A DNA stretch of 13,443 bases from DAOMOD01 sp964526035. GTDB lineage: Bacteria; Pseudomonadota; Gammaproteobacteria; Xanthomonadales; BPKI01. Numbering within the stretch: the first letter of the stretch is position 1; each line of letters opens with the position of its first letter. Location of the stretch: NCBI GenBank assembly GCA_964526035.1, contig CAZGKE010000099.1, positions 1-13,443 on the forward strand, read 5' to 3'. Shown here piece after piece: positions 8,004 to 13,443 of this stretch. The position numbers were made by a program, and so were the translations under genes. The notes beneath the pieces are model-generated. The model was not told where the DNA came from and ran no database searches. It was given only the letters and a program-made list of their open reading frames with translations.

Positions 8004-9037
8004 GTGGGTTCCCGCCTGCTGTTCTGAGTGCGCGCTTTCGAGTGCTGCCCGAAGACTTCGTCGTCGACGAGGAGCTGGGTTTTGAAGCCGACGGCGAGGG
8101 TGAGCATGTTCTGGTGAGGGTGCGAAAGATCGGCGCCAACACCGAATGGGTGGCACGAAAGCTCGCCGACTTCGCTGGTATCACGCCGGCGTCGGTCGGC
8201 TTCGCGGGACTCAAGGATCGGCATGCGGTGACCACGCAGTCGTTCAGCCTGCATCTTCCCGGTCGCGCCGATCCCGACTGGTCGAGCTTGAATGAAGAGG
8301 GCGTGTCGGTGCTGGAGAGCGCGCGACACCGTCGCAAGCTGCCGCGCGGCGCGCTGCGCGGCAACTGCTTCGCGATCGTGCTGCGCGAAGTGGTCGGCGA
8401 TCATGCGGCGATCGAAGAACGCCTGCAGCGGATCGCCGAGTCGGGGTTCCCCAACTTCTTCGGGGCGCAACGCTTCGGTCGCGATGGCGACAACATTGCT
8501 GCCGCGGAGCGGTGGTTCAGTCGAGGGGGGCGCCTGACCCGCACGCGGCGCTCCATGCTGCTGTCGAGCGCGCGCAGCGCGCTGTTCAATGCCGTCCTTG
8601 CCGAGCGTGTCGAAGCGGGAAGCTGGCAGCATCTGCAGCCGGGCGATGTCGCCGTGCTGGCAGGCAGCCGCAGCTGGTTTCCAGTAGGTGATCCAGTGCC
8701 AGCAGATCTCACGGAACGGTCTGCGCAGGGCGATCTGCATCCCTCAGGCCCACTGTGGGGCCGCGGGGTGTTGCCCAGCGTTGGTCACGTGGCGGAGCTG
8801 GAAAGACGCGTGGTGCTTGCCCATGGCGTCCTGGGTCCGGGGCTTGAGAAGGCTGGGCTGAAACAGGACCGGCGCGCCTTGCGAGCGCGGGCCGAGGACC
8901 TCGAATGGGACTGGCTGGAGCCTTCCAGACTCGCGCTTCGCTGTCGGCTCGATGCAGGCGTCTACATGACCAGTCTGCTCGGCGCGCTTGGTGATGTGGA
9001 GGAGCCAATTGCGGAGCGGCATCCGCTGTCGGATTGA
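8000..9037 (+). CDS. truD: tRNA pseudouridine(13) synthase TruD
   Basis: This 345-aa protein should convert uridine 13 to pseudouridine in tRNA-Glu. The catalytic motif GFAGLKDRHAVTTQ holds the expected Asp (D73, E. coli D80). Further family blocks are PEDFVVDE (17-24), GANTEW, the RRKLPRGALRGN segment, and FPNFFGAQRFGRDGDN. The C-terminal part contains the TruD insertion-domain region and the final block reading DAGVYMTSLLGALGD. The start is GTG at 8000, inside GTGA shared with the ispF stop, and the first conserved segment begins about ten residues later. Length agrees with the family. In E. coli and Pseudomonas truD is followed directly by surE; here two other genes intervene. Confidence 0.94.
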   Translation: MSGFPPAVLSARFRVLPEDFVVDEELGFEADGEGEHVLVRVRKIGANTEWVARKLADFAGITPASVGFAGLKDRHAVTTQSFSLHLPGRADPDWSSLNEEGVSVLESARHRRKLPRGALRGNCFAIVLREVVGDHAAIEERLQRIAESGFPNFFGAQRFGRDGDNIAAAERWFSRGGRLTRTRRSMLLSSARSALFNAVLAERVEAGSWQHLQPGDVAVLAGSRSWFPVGDPVPADLTERSAQGDLHPSGPLWGRGVLPSVGHVAELERRVVLAHGVLGPGLEKAGLKQDRRALRARAEDLEWDWLEPSRLALRCRLDAGVYMTSLLGALGDVEEPIAERHPLSD

Positions 9038-9276
9038 TCGCTGGATTGGCTGGCAAGCGGATTTCAGAGATCACGACACCGCAATGAACCTTTCCAGACG
9101 GGCACCGGGGCTGAATCGTCGCGGCGGGATCGCAAAAAAATGCAATATTTGTTGGAACTCGTTTTGGCACTGGAATCGGCGTGAATTAGCAGGCATATTC
9201 CAGCTACGGCCGATTCGCGATTGCTCCCCGGCACAGACGACTCGGTCACTTCTCTCCACGCATGGGAGGTAAGGTC
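9038..9276 (+). promoter_or_regulatory. 239-bp leader upstream of the small lipoprotein, with overlapping inverted repeats
   Basis: No gene was seen here. The stretch around 9130-9200 is much richer in A and T than its surroundings (seven A in a row at 9134-9140, then ATATTTGTTGG), which fits a promoter region. No hexamer pair with good spacing stood out. Two perfect inverted repeats share bases: CTGGAAT (9170-9176) with ATTCCAG (9197-9203), and GAATCGGC (9173-9180) with GCCGATTC (9209-9216). They could not form at the same time in RNA. A clear terminator after truD was not found. Confidence 0.4.
9265..9270 (+). promoter_or_regulatory. Strong ribosome binding site that sets the lipoprotein start
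   Basis: GGAGGT, continued by AAGG, lies six bases before the ATG at 9277. It lies downstream of the in-frame ATG at 9262, so 9277 is the start to use. Confidence 0.8.
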
Positions 9277-9501
9277 ATGTTTCGTACTGTTGCTTTCAAT
9301 TCACTCAAGGTCGGCGCGTTGATCGCCAGTCTGGCGCTCGTCGGCTGCGCCAGTGCACCGAGCGGTCGCACCGCGCTGCCTGCTTCGGATCTCGCCTCGA
9401 AGCGGCTCGACAGCGAACGCATTGCCCGCGTCGAGAGCGCGGCACGCCAGTCGGGCACCAAGGTGGTCTGGGTCAATCCACCGCGCAAGCAGAAGGACTG
9501 A
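9277..9501 (+). CDS. Small predicted lipoprotein of unknown function
   Basis: I do not recognise this 74-aa protein. It begins MFRTVAFNSL, followed by a hydrophobic segment and a lipobox LVGC with the acylated Cys at residue 24, so it should be a signal-peptidase-II lipoprotein. The mature part is about 50 residues: a Ser/Ala/Pro-rich linker, a charged helix-like stretch (LASKRLDSERIARVESAARQ) and an ending VVWVNPPRKQKD. The residue after the Cys is Ala, not Asp, which by the E. coli rule would favour outer-membrane sorting. The very strong ribosome site and its own AT-rich leader suggest good expression as a single-gene unit. It faces the Smr gene and the two are separated by a GC hairpin. 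I suspect xanthomonad relatives with the same WVNPP ending, but only from memory. Confidence 0.75.
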   Translation: MFRTVAFNSLKVGALIASLALVGCASAPSGRTALPASDLASKRLDSERIARVESAARQSGTKVVWVNPPRKQKD

Positions 9502-9510
9502 CGGCTGCCG

Positions 9511-9539
9511 CGGCGCCGCGTTGCTTCAGCGCGGCGCCG
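9511..9539. terminator. GC-rich hairpin between convergent genes, possible bidirectional terminator
   Basis: A perfect 10-bp inverted repeat, CGGCGCCGCG (9511-9520) with CGCGGCGCCG (9530-9539), has a nine-base loop. It lies ten bases after the lipoprotein stop and overlaps the last codons of the convergent Smr gene (stop 9528-9526). There is no U-run on either strand, so intrinsic termination is uncertain, but position and stem strength fit transcript-end protection. Confidence 0.45.
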
Positions 9540-10080
9540 TGAGAAGCACGAGCGTGGCGCCCGTTCCGCCCTGGGCCGGGCGCGCCGAAGCGAATGCCAC
9601 CACGTCGCCACGCCGCCTGAGCATTCGGTCGGCGAGTTTCTTGAGGACCGGGCCGCCGGCCCGCGAGCGCAGCCCCTTGCCGTGGATCACCTTGACGCAA
9701 AGTCGCCGGGTCTGGCGGCTTTCGTCTAGAAAGCGCTTCAGGGTGAGTTCCGCGGCAGCCGCATTCATCTGGTGCAGATCGATCTCGTCGGCCACGGAGA
9801 ACTGGCCGCGGCGCAGTCTCCTGAGCAGCCTTGGGGAATGTCCCTCCCTGAGGTAGACGAGTTCCTCTCCGATTTCGATGCTGGCGGGATCGAATTCCAT
9901 GCGCAGCAATTCATCCATGACCCGCGCTTCGTCGGCCTCTGATTGAAGCGCGCGCGGTTTGGGCCGTGGTCGAGAAGGCACGGCCGTCTTGACCGGCAGT
10001 CGCCGCACCGGGCCGACGGCGGCCTCGAAAAGCGCGCTGTCGGCTTCGCTGGGCACTTTGCGTGGCGGGCGCTTGCTCAT
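9526..10080 (-). CDS. Smr-domain protein, SmrA/SmrB-like endonuclease
   Basis: The 184-aa protein has a C-terminal Smr domain (about 97-182), the fold shared with the MutS2 C-terminus. It shows the DLH motif (101-103), the HGKG motif (133-136) and the closing GGTGATLVLL. The N-terminal half is basic and Pro/Arg-rich with a SALFEAAVGPVRRL block like that in the SmrA/SmrB group; the segment LLRRLRRGQFSVADEIDLH is typical. SmrB of E. coli cleaves mRNA at collided ribosomes using its DLH and HG motifs, whereas SmrA is described as a nuclease of less certain role. Both motifs are intact here, so activity is plausible. I cannot separate SmrA from SmrB. The start ATG (10080) is chosen by homology; an open extension upstream runs through the surE promoter region. 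Confidence 0.85.
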   Translation of the reverse strand: MSKRPPRKVPSEADSALFEAAVGPVRRLPVKTAVPSRPRPKPRALQSEADEARVMDELLRMEFDPASIEIGEELVYLREGHSPRLLRRLRRGQFSVADEIDLHQMNAAAAELTLKRFLDESRQTRRLCVKVIHGKGLRSRAGGPVLKKLADRMLRRRGDVVAFASARPAQGGTGATLVLLTAPR

Positions 10081-10266
10081 GCCGGCATGGTAGCGACCCT
10101 TCGGCGAAAATGCCGTGGCGGCAGCACTTTCGCACCCTGCGCTGCGCGCTGTTGGCGTCGGCGAAAGCCAGGTGTTGACGCACGCGGCCTGATTGCGACG
10201 TCGCACCGGATGCAGGGTTTCGGCGCGCGTTCGGGTATATTTCACGGGTCTTCCGATCCATTCCCC
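10081..10266. promoter_or_regulatory. Divergent Smr / surE intergenic region with palindrome and candidate -10 box
   Basis: This 186-bp gap separates divergent genes. TATATT (10236-10241), a four-of-six match to the -10 consensus, lies 25 bases before the surE ATG. No well-spaced -35 hexamer is present. A perfect 12-bp palindrome, TGCGACGTCGCA (10194-10205), lies about 36 bases upstream of that box and could be an operator. TTGACG (10175-10180) is a good -35 by itself, but nothing like a -10 follows at 16-18 bp. Confidence 0.35.
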
Positions 10267-11043
10267 ATGCATCTACTCATCAGCAACGACGATGGCGTCG
10301 AGGCGCCAGGCATACGCGTGTTGGCCGAAAGCCTTGCCGGACTTGGCAGGGTCACCGTGGTGGCGCCCGATCGCGACCGCTCCGGCGCCAGCAACTCGCT
10401 TACCCTTGATCAACCGATCCGCGTGACCCGGCTGGACAGCGGCTACTTCCGCGTGGCCGGCACGCCCACGGACTGTGTGCACCTCGCCCTCTGCGGCATG
10501 CTTGAAGACGAGCCGGACATCGTGGTTTCCGGGATCAACAATTCGGCCAACCTGGGTGACGACGTCATCTATTCGGGAACCGTGGCGGCGGCCATGGAGG
10601 GGCGCTTTCTGGGCCTTCCCGCGATCGCCGTGTCACTGGCCAGTCTCGATCACAAGCCGCAGCACTACGACAGCGCGGCGAAGGCGGCACGCTTGATCGT
10701 CGAACGTCTCGCCCATGATCCGCTGCCGGCCGATACCATCCTCAATCTGAACGTACCGGATCTGCCCTGGGAGCGGATCCGCGGCTTCGAGGTGACGCGG
10801 CTTGGGCATCGCCACCGTGCCGAACCCTGCGTGCCGCAGACCGACCCGCGCGGGCGGCCGATCTGGTGGATCGGGCCCGCCGGGCAGGAGCAGGACGCCG
10901 GACCCGGAACCGATTTTCATGCGGTGCGCCAGGGATACGTCTCGATCACTCCCATCCATGTCGATCTGACCCGCTACCAGGCACTCGACAAGGTCTCCGG
11001 CTGGGTCGTCGCGCTGAGCGAATCGATGGCTGCCACGCCATGA
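10267..11043 (+). CDS. surE: 5'/3'-nucleotidase SurE (survival protein)
   Basis: The 258-aa protein is a divalent-metal nucleotidase acting on nucleoside 5' and 3' monophosphates and short polyphosphate, linked to stationary-phase survival. The N-terminus gives the signature LLISNDDG (D8, D9), then PDRDRSGASNS with S39, and SGIN with N91, the four metal ligands. LGDDVIYSGTVAAAMEGRFLG follows, a very conserved block. After SGIN the sequence is NSAN, where the Gly of the common SGIN-x-G-x-N pattern is Ser. The ATG at 10267 fits the family start exactly. No strong ribosome site is visible. Its stop overlaps the pcm start as ATGA. It opens the surE-pcm-yqaA-nlpD operon. Confidence 0.96.
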   Translation: MHLLISNDDGVEAPGIRVLAESLAGLGRVTVVAPDRDRSGASNSLTLDQPIRVTRLDSGYFRVAGTPTDCVHLALCGMLEDEPDIVVSGINNSANLGDDVIYSGTVAAAMEGRFLGLPAIAVSLASLDHKPQHYDSAAKAARLIVERLAHDPLPADTILNLNVPDLPWERIRGFEVTRLGHRHRAEPCVPQTDPRGRPIWWIGPAGQEQDAGPGTDFHAVRQGYVSITPIHVDLTRYQALDKVSGWVVALSESMAATP

Positions 11044-11717
11044 GGTTGCAGCAGCGAATCGGCGTGGAAGCGCGCGGCCTGGGCATGACCTCGCAGCGCG
11101 CCCGCGACCGCCTCATCGAGCGTCTGCGCGCGACCGGGATTGCAGATGCCGCTGTACTGGAGGCGATCCGCACGGTGCCGCGCCATCTGTTCATCGAGGA
11201 GGCGTTGGCCAGTCGCGCCTATGAAGACACGGCGCTGCCGATCGGCCAGGGGCAGACCATCTCGCAACCCTTCGTGGTGGCGCGCATGACCGAACTGTTG
11301 CTCGGCCATCGACGCCCGGCGCGGGTGCTGGAGATCGGCACCGGATCGGGTTATCAGGCAGCCATCCTGGCGACCCTGGTCGACCAGGTCTTTACCGTCG
11401 AGCGCATCGACGAACTGCTGCGTCTGGCGCGGCGTCGTTTCCGCAAGCTGGGTTTGACCAATATCCGTTCGCGCCACGATGACGGCCGACTCGGGTGGCC
11501 GGACCAGGCGCCGTTCGACGCCATTGTGGTCACCGCGGCAGGCCCTGTCGTGGAGCCGGCGTTGATCGATCAGCTGGCGCCGGGTGGCGTCCTGGTGGCG
11601 CCGGTGGGACTGCCAGGCGCGCAACGCCTGCTGCGTATCACCCGCGGCGCCGAATGTCCCGTCGAGGAGGCATTCGACCCGGTGACCTTCGTCCCTCTGC
11701 TGGGTGGCGTGCTGTAG
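11040..11717 (+). CDS. pcm: Protein-L-isoaspartate O-methyltransferase
   Basis: The 225-aa enzyme methylates isoaspartyl residues formed by ageing of proteins, starting their repair. Visible blocks are MTSQRARDRLIERLR (16-30), VPRHLFIEEALASRAYED (46-63), the LPIGQGQTISQP block (66-77) and the SAM motif LEIGTGSGYQAA (97-108). Then come ERI, a DDGRLGWP block, FDAIVVTAA, and the PVTFVPLLGGVL ending. It is about 17 residues longer than E. coli Pcm because of an N-terminal extension before GMTSQR; I recall xanthomonad Pcm proteins having a similar one. The ATG at 11040 overlaps the surE stop by four bases, so the genes are coupled. Both act in stationary-phase survival. Confidence 0.95.
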   Translation: MRLQQRIGVEARGLGMTSQRARDRLIERLRATGIADAAVLEAIRTVPRHLFIEEALASRAYEDTALPIGQGQTISQPFVVARMTELLLGHRRPARVLEIGTGSGYQAAILATLVDQVFTVERIDELLRLARRRFRKLGLTNIRSRHDDGRLGWPDQAPFDAIVVTAAGPVVEPALIDQLAPGGVLVAPVGLPGAQRLLRITRGAECPVEEAFDPVTFVPLLGGVL

Positions 11718-11814
11718 CGACGATGCACAGCTTTGGCGCCCGCTTCTGCCCCGTTTCCTGGATCGGCACCACGATGCGACGGTCCGCGACCGCCAACGGG
11801 CAAGGGACCTGAAG

Positions 11815-12396
11815 GTGGCCCTGTTCGAGCCGATCTACCGCTATACGCTGGCGCTGTCGGAACACCGGCACGCGCCGCGCTATCTCGTTGCAGTGAGCGC
11901 GTCGGAGAGCATCTTCTTTCCCGTACCTCCCGACGTGATGCTTATTCCGATGTCGCTGGCGCAGCCGAAGCGTGCGCTGCGTTTTGCCCTGCTGTGCACC
12001 CTTGCTTCGGTGCTCGGTGGTCTGGTGGGCTATCTGCTGGGCATGTTCGCCTTCGAAATGATCGAGCCTCTTCTGCACCGGGCGGGCTATTGGGAGAGGT
12101 TTCAGAGGGTCCAGGAGCTGTTCGCCACGTATGGTTTCTGGATCATTCTCGCCGCCGGGTTCACGCCGATCCCCTACAAGGTGTTCACCATCGCCTCGGG
12201 CACTTTCGGCATGCCGTTTCTGCCGTTCGTGCTGGGTTCGCTGGTGGGGCGCGGTGGTCGGTTCTTTCTGGTCGCCGGCCTGATCCGGCTTGGCGGTGAA
12301 CGCATGGAGGCGCAGATCCGGCGACACGTGGAGTGGCTGGGCTGGTTGGGAGTGGCTCTGGTGGTCGCCGCAGGGCTGTGGTTATGGCTGCGCTGA
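11815..12396 (+). CDS. yqaA: YqaA-type membrane protein, VTT/DedA superfamily
   Basis: This 193-aa inner-membrane protein has about four hydrophobic segments (roughly residues 36-48, 57-80, 105-120 and 135-190). It carries the YqaA signatures SESIFFPVPPDVMLIPMSL and AAGFTPIPYKVFTIASGTFGMPFLPFVL, followed by GSLVGRGGRFFLVAGLIR. These resemble the reentrant-loop motifs of the DedA family, some members of which flip undecaprenyl phosphate or phospholipids. The function of YqaA itself is not established. The GTG at 11815 is preferred: AAGGGA lies at 11802-11807, seven bases upstream, and homology starts near it. The frame is open back to 11704, overlapping pcm, but that part is unlike a membrane protein. 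The 3' end overlaps nlpD by 13 bp. Confidence 0.87.
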   Translation: MALFEPIYRYTLALSEHRHAPRYLVAVSASESIFFPVPPDVMLIPMSLAQPKRALRFALLCTLASVLGGLVGYLLGMFAFEMIEPLLHRAGYWERFQRVQELFATYGFWIILAAGFTPIPYKVFTIASGTFGMPFLPFVLGSLVGRGGRFFLVAGLIRLGGERMEAQIRRHVEWLGWLGVALVVAAGLWLWLR

Positions 12397-13325
12397 GCCG
12401 ACTGCTTCTGCCTTGCATGGCGCTGGCGCTTCTCGCGCTGGCTGGCTGCGCGACCACGCCGGCACCCGTCATCGATCGCTCACCGGGAGAATTGCGCAGC
12501 GATCGCACTGCAGATGATGAACACATCGTGCAGCGTGGCGACACCGTCTTCGCCATTGCATTTCGCAACAGCATCGATTGGCGCGAATTCGCGTCCTGGA
12601 ACGGTCTGGTCACGCCGTACACGATCTACGTCGGCCAGCGGCTTCGGCTGAGCCCGCCGGCAGGATGGCGCCGCGAAGCTGCGGTAGATCAGACCGCTTC
12701 GATTTCCCAACCTCCGGATTCGTCAGTGCGAACGCGTCCGGTTGTGGAGGAGGACCAACCGGCGCGTGTGGAGTCCCTGGGTCCTTCGACGGCACCCGCA
12801 ACTGTGCAGACAATCCCCGAGGTGGCACCAGCGCAGCCTGGCGGAACCACGACGGAGCCGCCCGTCTTGGTCCGCACGCCATCCATCGATCCCCCTCCCA
12901 CGCCGAGCGCAACCACGCCGCTTGGACCAGCCGCCGCGACTCGTGTCGTCGGTGGCATTGCGTGGCGCTGGCCGGCCAGTGGTGCGCTGTTGCGTACTTT
13001 TGCCGCCGCCGATCCGTTGCGCCAGGGAGTGGACATTGCCGGCAGCGCGGGAGACCCGGTATACGCGGCCGCAGACGGCGAAGTCGTGTACTCGGGAGCG
13101 GGTCTGGTCGGTTACGGAGAGCTGGTGATCATCAAACACTCCGCGCAGTTCCTTTCGGCATACGGACACAACCGCTCGCGCCTGGTCAGCGAAGGCCAGA
13201 CGGTGAAGGCCGGGCAGCAGATTGCCGAAATGGGCCGCACCGGTACCGACCGTGAAAAACTGCATTTCGAGATACGCCGCGGTGGACGCCCGGTCAATCC
13301 TGCAGACCATCTGCCTTCGCGCTGA
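12384..13325 (+). CDS. nlpD: NlpD-like lipoprotein with LysM and degenerate M23 (LytM) domain
   Basis: The 313-aa protein should be an outer-membrane lipoprotein that activates a cell-wall amidase (AmiC in E. coli) at the septum. A signal peptide ends in the lipobox LAGC (Cys 22). A LysM domain covers about 47-90 (EHIVQRGDTVFAIAF to VGQRLRLSP), then a Pro/Thr/Ser-rich linker to about 190, and an M23 domain at 194-313. The zinc site is incomplete: Gln214 stands where active peptidases have His before the Asp of QGVDIAG, and Lys292 replaces the first His of H-x-H before H294 (KLHFEIR). This is expected for non-catalytic NlpD activators. The ATG at 12384 lies within the yqaA end; an extension to 12333 would break the signal peptide. 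In relatives rpoS follows. Confidence 0.94.
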   Translation: MAALSRLLLPCMALALLALAGCATTPAPVIDRSPGELRSDRTADDEHIVQRGDTVFAIAFRNSIDWREFASWNGLVTPYTIYVGQRLRLSPPAGWRREAAVDQTASISQPPDSSVRTRPVVEEDQPARVESLGPSTAPATVQTIPEVAPAQPGGTTTEPPVLVRTPSIDPPPTPSATTPLGPAAATRVVGGIAWRWPASGALLRTFAAADPLRQGVDIAGSAGDPVYAAADGEVVYSGAGLVGYGELVIIKHSAQFLSAYGHNRSRLVSEGQTVKAGQQIAEMGRTGTDREKLHFEIRRGGRPVNPADHLPSR

Positions 13326-13341
13326 GCGGCGAGGGCTGTCG

Positions 13342-13396
13342 CGCTAGTGGGGTGTTCCGTAGTTCGGTAAGGTAATTGCGGAACACCACACTAGCG
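13342..13396. repeat. Long near-perfect inverted repeat downstream of nlpD
   Basis: Arms 13342-13359 and 13379-13396 are complementary over 18 bp with a single mismatch (G13350 opposite A13388). Five further pairs, two of them G-U in RNA, can close the loop to nine bases (13365-13373). Both arm ends carry CTAG. The segment is unlike the REPs at the left edge and has no U-run after the stem on the plus strand. It lies 17 bases past the nlpD stop. Possible roles are a terminator or mRNA-end structure, a leader structure for the next gene, or a small mobile palindrome. Confidence 0.75.
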
Positions 13397-13443
13397 ACCA
13401 GGTTCCTGGGTGATGGATGCATCGATAAGGAATGCGGCCACCA
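13397..13443. other. Window end, no gene assignable; rpoS expected beyond
   Basis: From gene order rpoS would be expected to the right, but the sequence ends too early to see it. Two ATGs stay open to the end (13413, reading MDASIRNAAT, and 13432, reading MRPP), and AAGG lies immediately before the second. Neither can be called as a start. Confidence 0.3.

Noticed and set aside
8565..8581. GAGCGCGCGCAGCGCGC inside truD, identical over 17 bases to the core of the pyrG-kdsA repeat.
   Set aside because: The flanking arms (TTCGAG, CTCGAA) are missing and the codons read a normal SSARSALF segment, so it is probably simple GC-rich coincidence.
7293..8740. Minus-strand frames of 287 and 329 codons opposite ispD, ispF and truD.
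   Set aside because: Antisense shadows over three well-identified coupled genes, without domains or ribosome sites.
9165..9180. TGGCAC resembling a sigma-54 -24 element before the lipoprotein.
   Set aside because: The -12 GC falls one base out of the required spacing and the TTGC part is absent.
11723..11812. A 29-codon ATG-started frame in the pcm-yqaA gap, possible leader peptide.
   Set aside because: No ribosome site, no recognisable content and no attenuator structure; in a 97-bp GC-rich gap this is easily chance.
12384..13325. Reading the M23 domain protein as an active endopeptidase.
   Set aside because: Two of the usual zinc ligands are replaced (Gln214, Lys292), as in E. coli NlpD, so a regulatory role is favoured.

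Overview
The window reads as core chromosome of a high-GC gammaproteobacterium, most likely of the Xanthomonadales/Lysobacterales. The main reasons are gene order and protein style. The block eno-ftsB-ispD-ispF-truD ... surE-pcm-nlpD is the gammaproteobacterial arrangement. KdsA, Pcm and PyrG look xanthomonad-like as I remember those families. The left edge carries GTAG-headed REP elements of the Pseudomonas/Stenotrophomonas kind. No database search was possible, so family names rest on recognised motifs.

Layout. Positions 1-109 hold a small REP cluster, with no gene in 1-203. On the minus strand, egtB (2408-1161) and egtD (1160-204) are directly abutting and encode the C-S bond-forming oxygenase and the histidine methyltransferase of ergothioneine synthesis. 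A 138-bp divergent gap separates them from a long plus-strand series: pyrG, a palindromic repeat, kdsA, eno, ftsB, ispD, ispF and truD (2547-9037). From ftsB to truD every junction is a four-base GTGA overlap, so translation is probably coupled. This run makes CTP, Kdo-8-phosphate, phosphoenolpyruvate, a division protein, two MEP-pathway isoprenoid enzymes and a tRNA pseudouridine synthase. Several are linked: PEP from enolase and CTP from PyrG feed Kdo synthesis and activation, and IspD also uses CTP.

Positions 9038-10266 interrupt the usual truD-surE adjacency. They hold a 239-bp leader with possible alternative hairpins, a 74-aa lipoprotein of unknown function, a strong GC hairpin between convergent genes, and a minus-strand Smr-domain nuclease gene. 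The second plus-strand operon follows: surE, pcm, a YqaA-type VTT membrane protein gene and nlpD (10267-13325). In relatives this operon leads into rpoS. The window ends 118 bases after nlpD, in a segment dominated by an 18-bp near-perfect inverted repeat.

I found no phage, CRISPR, toxin, secretion or biosynthetic island, and nothing that amounts to a new multi-gene system. The points worth a second look are the hairpin after nlpD, the altered glutaminase motif in PyrG, the metal-type active site of KdsA, the REP elements, and the small lipoprotein with its leader.
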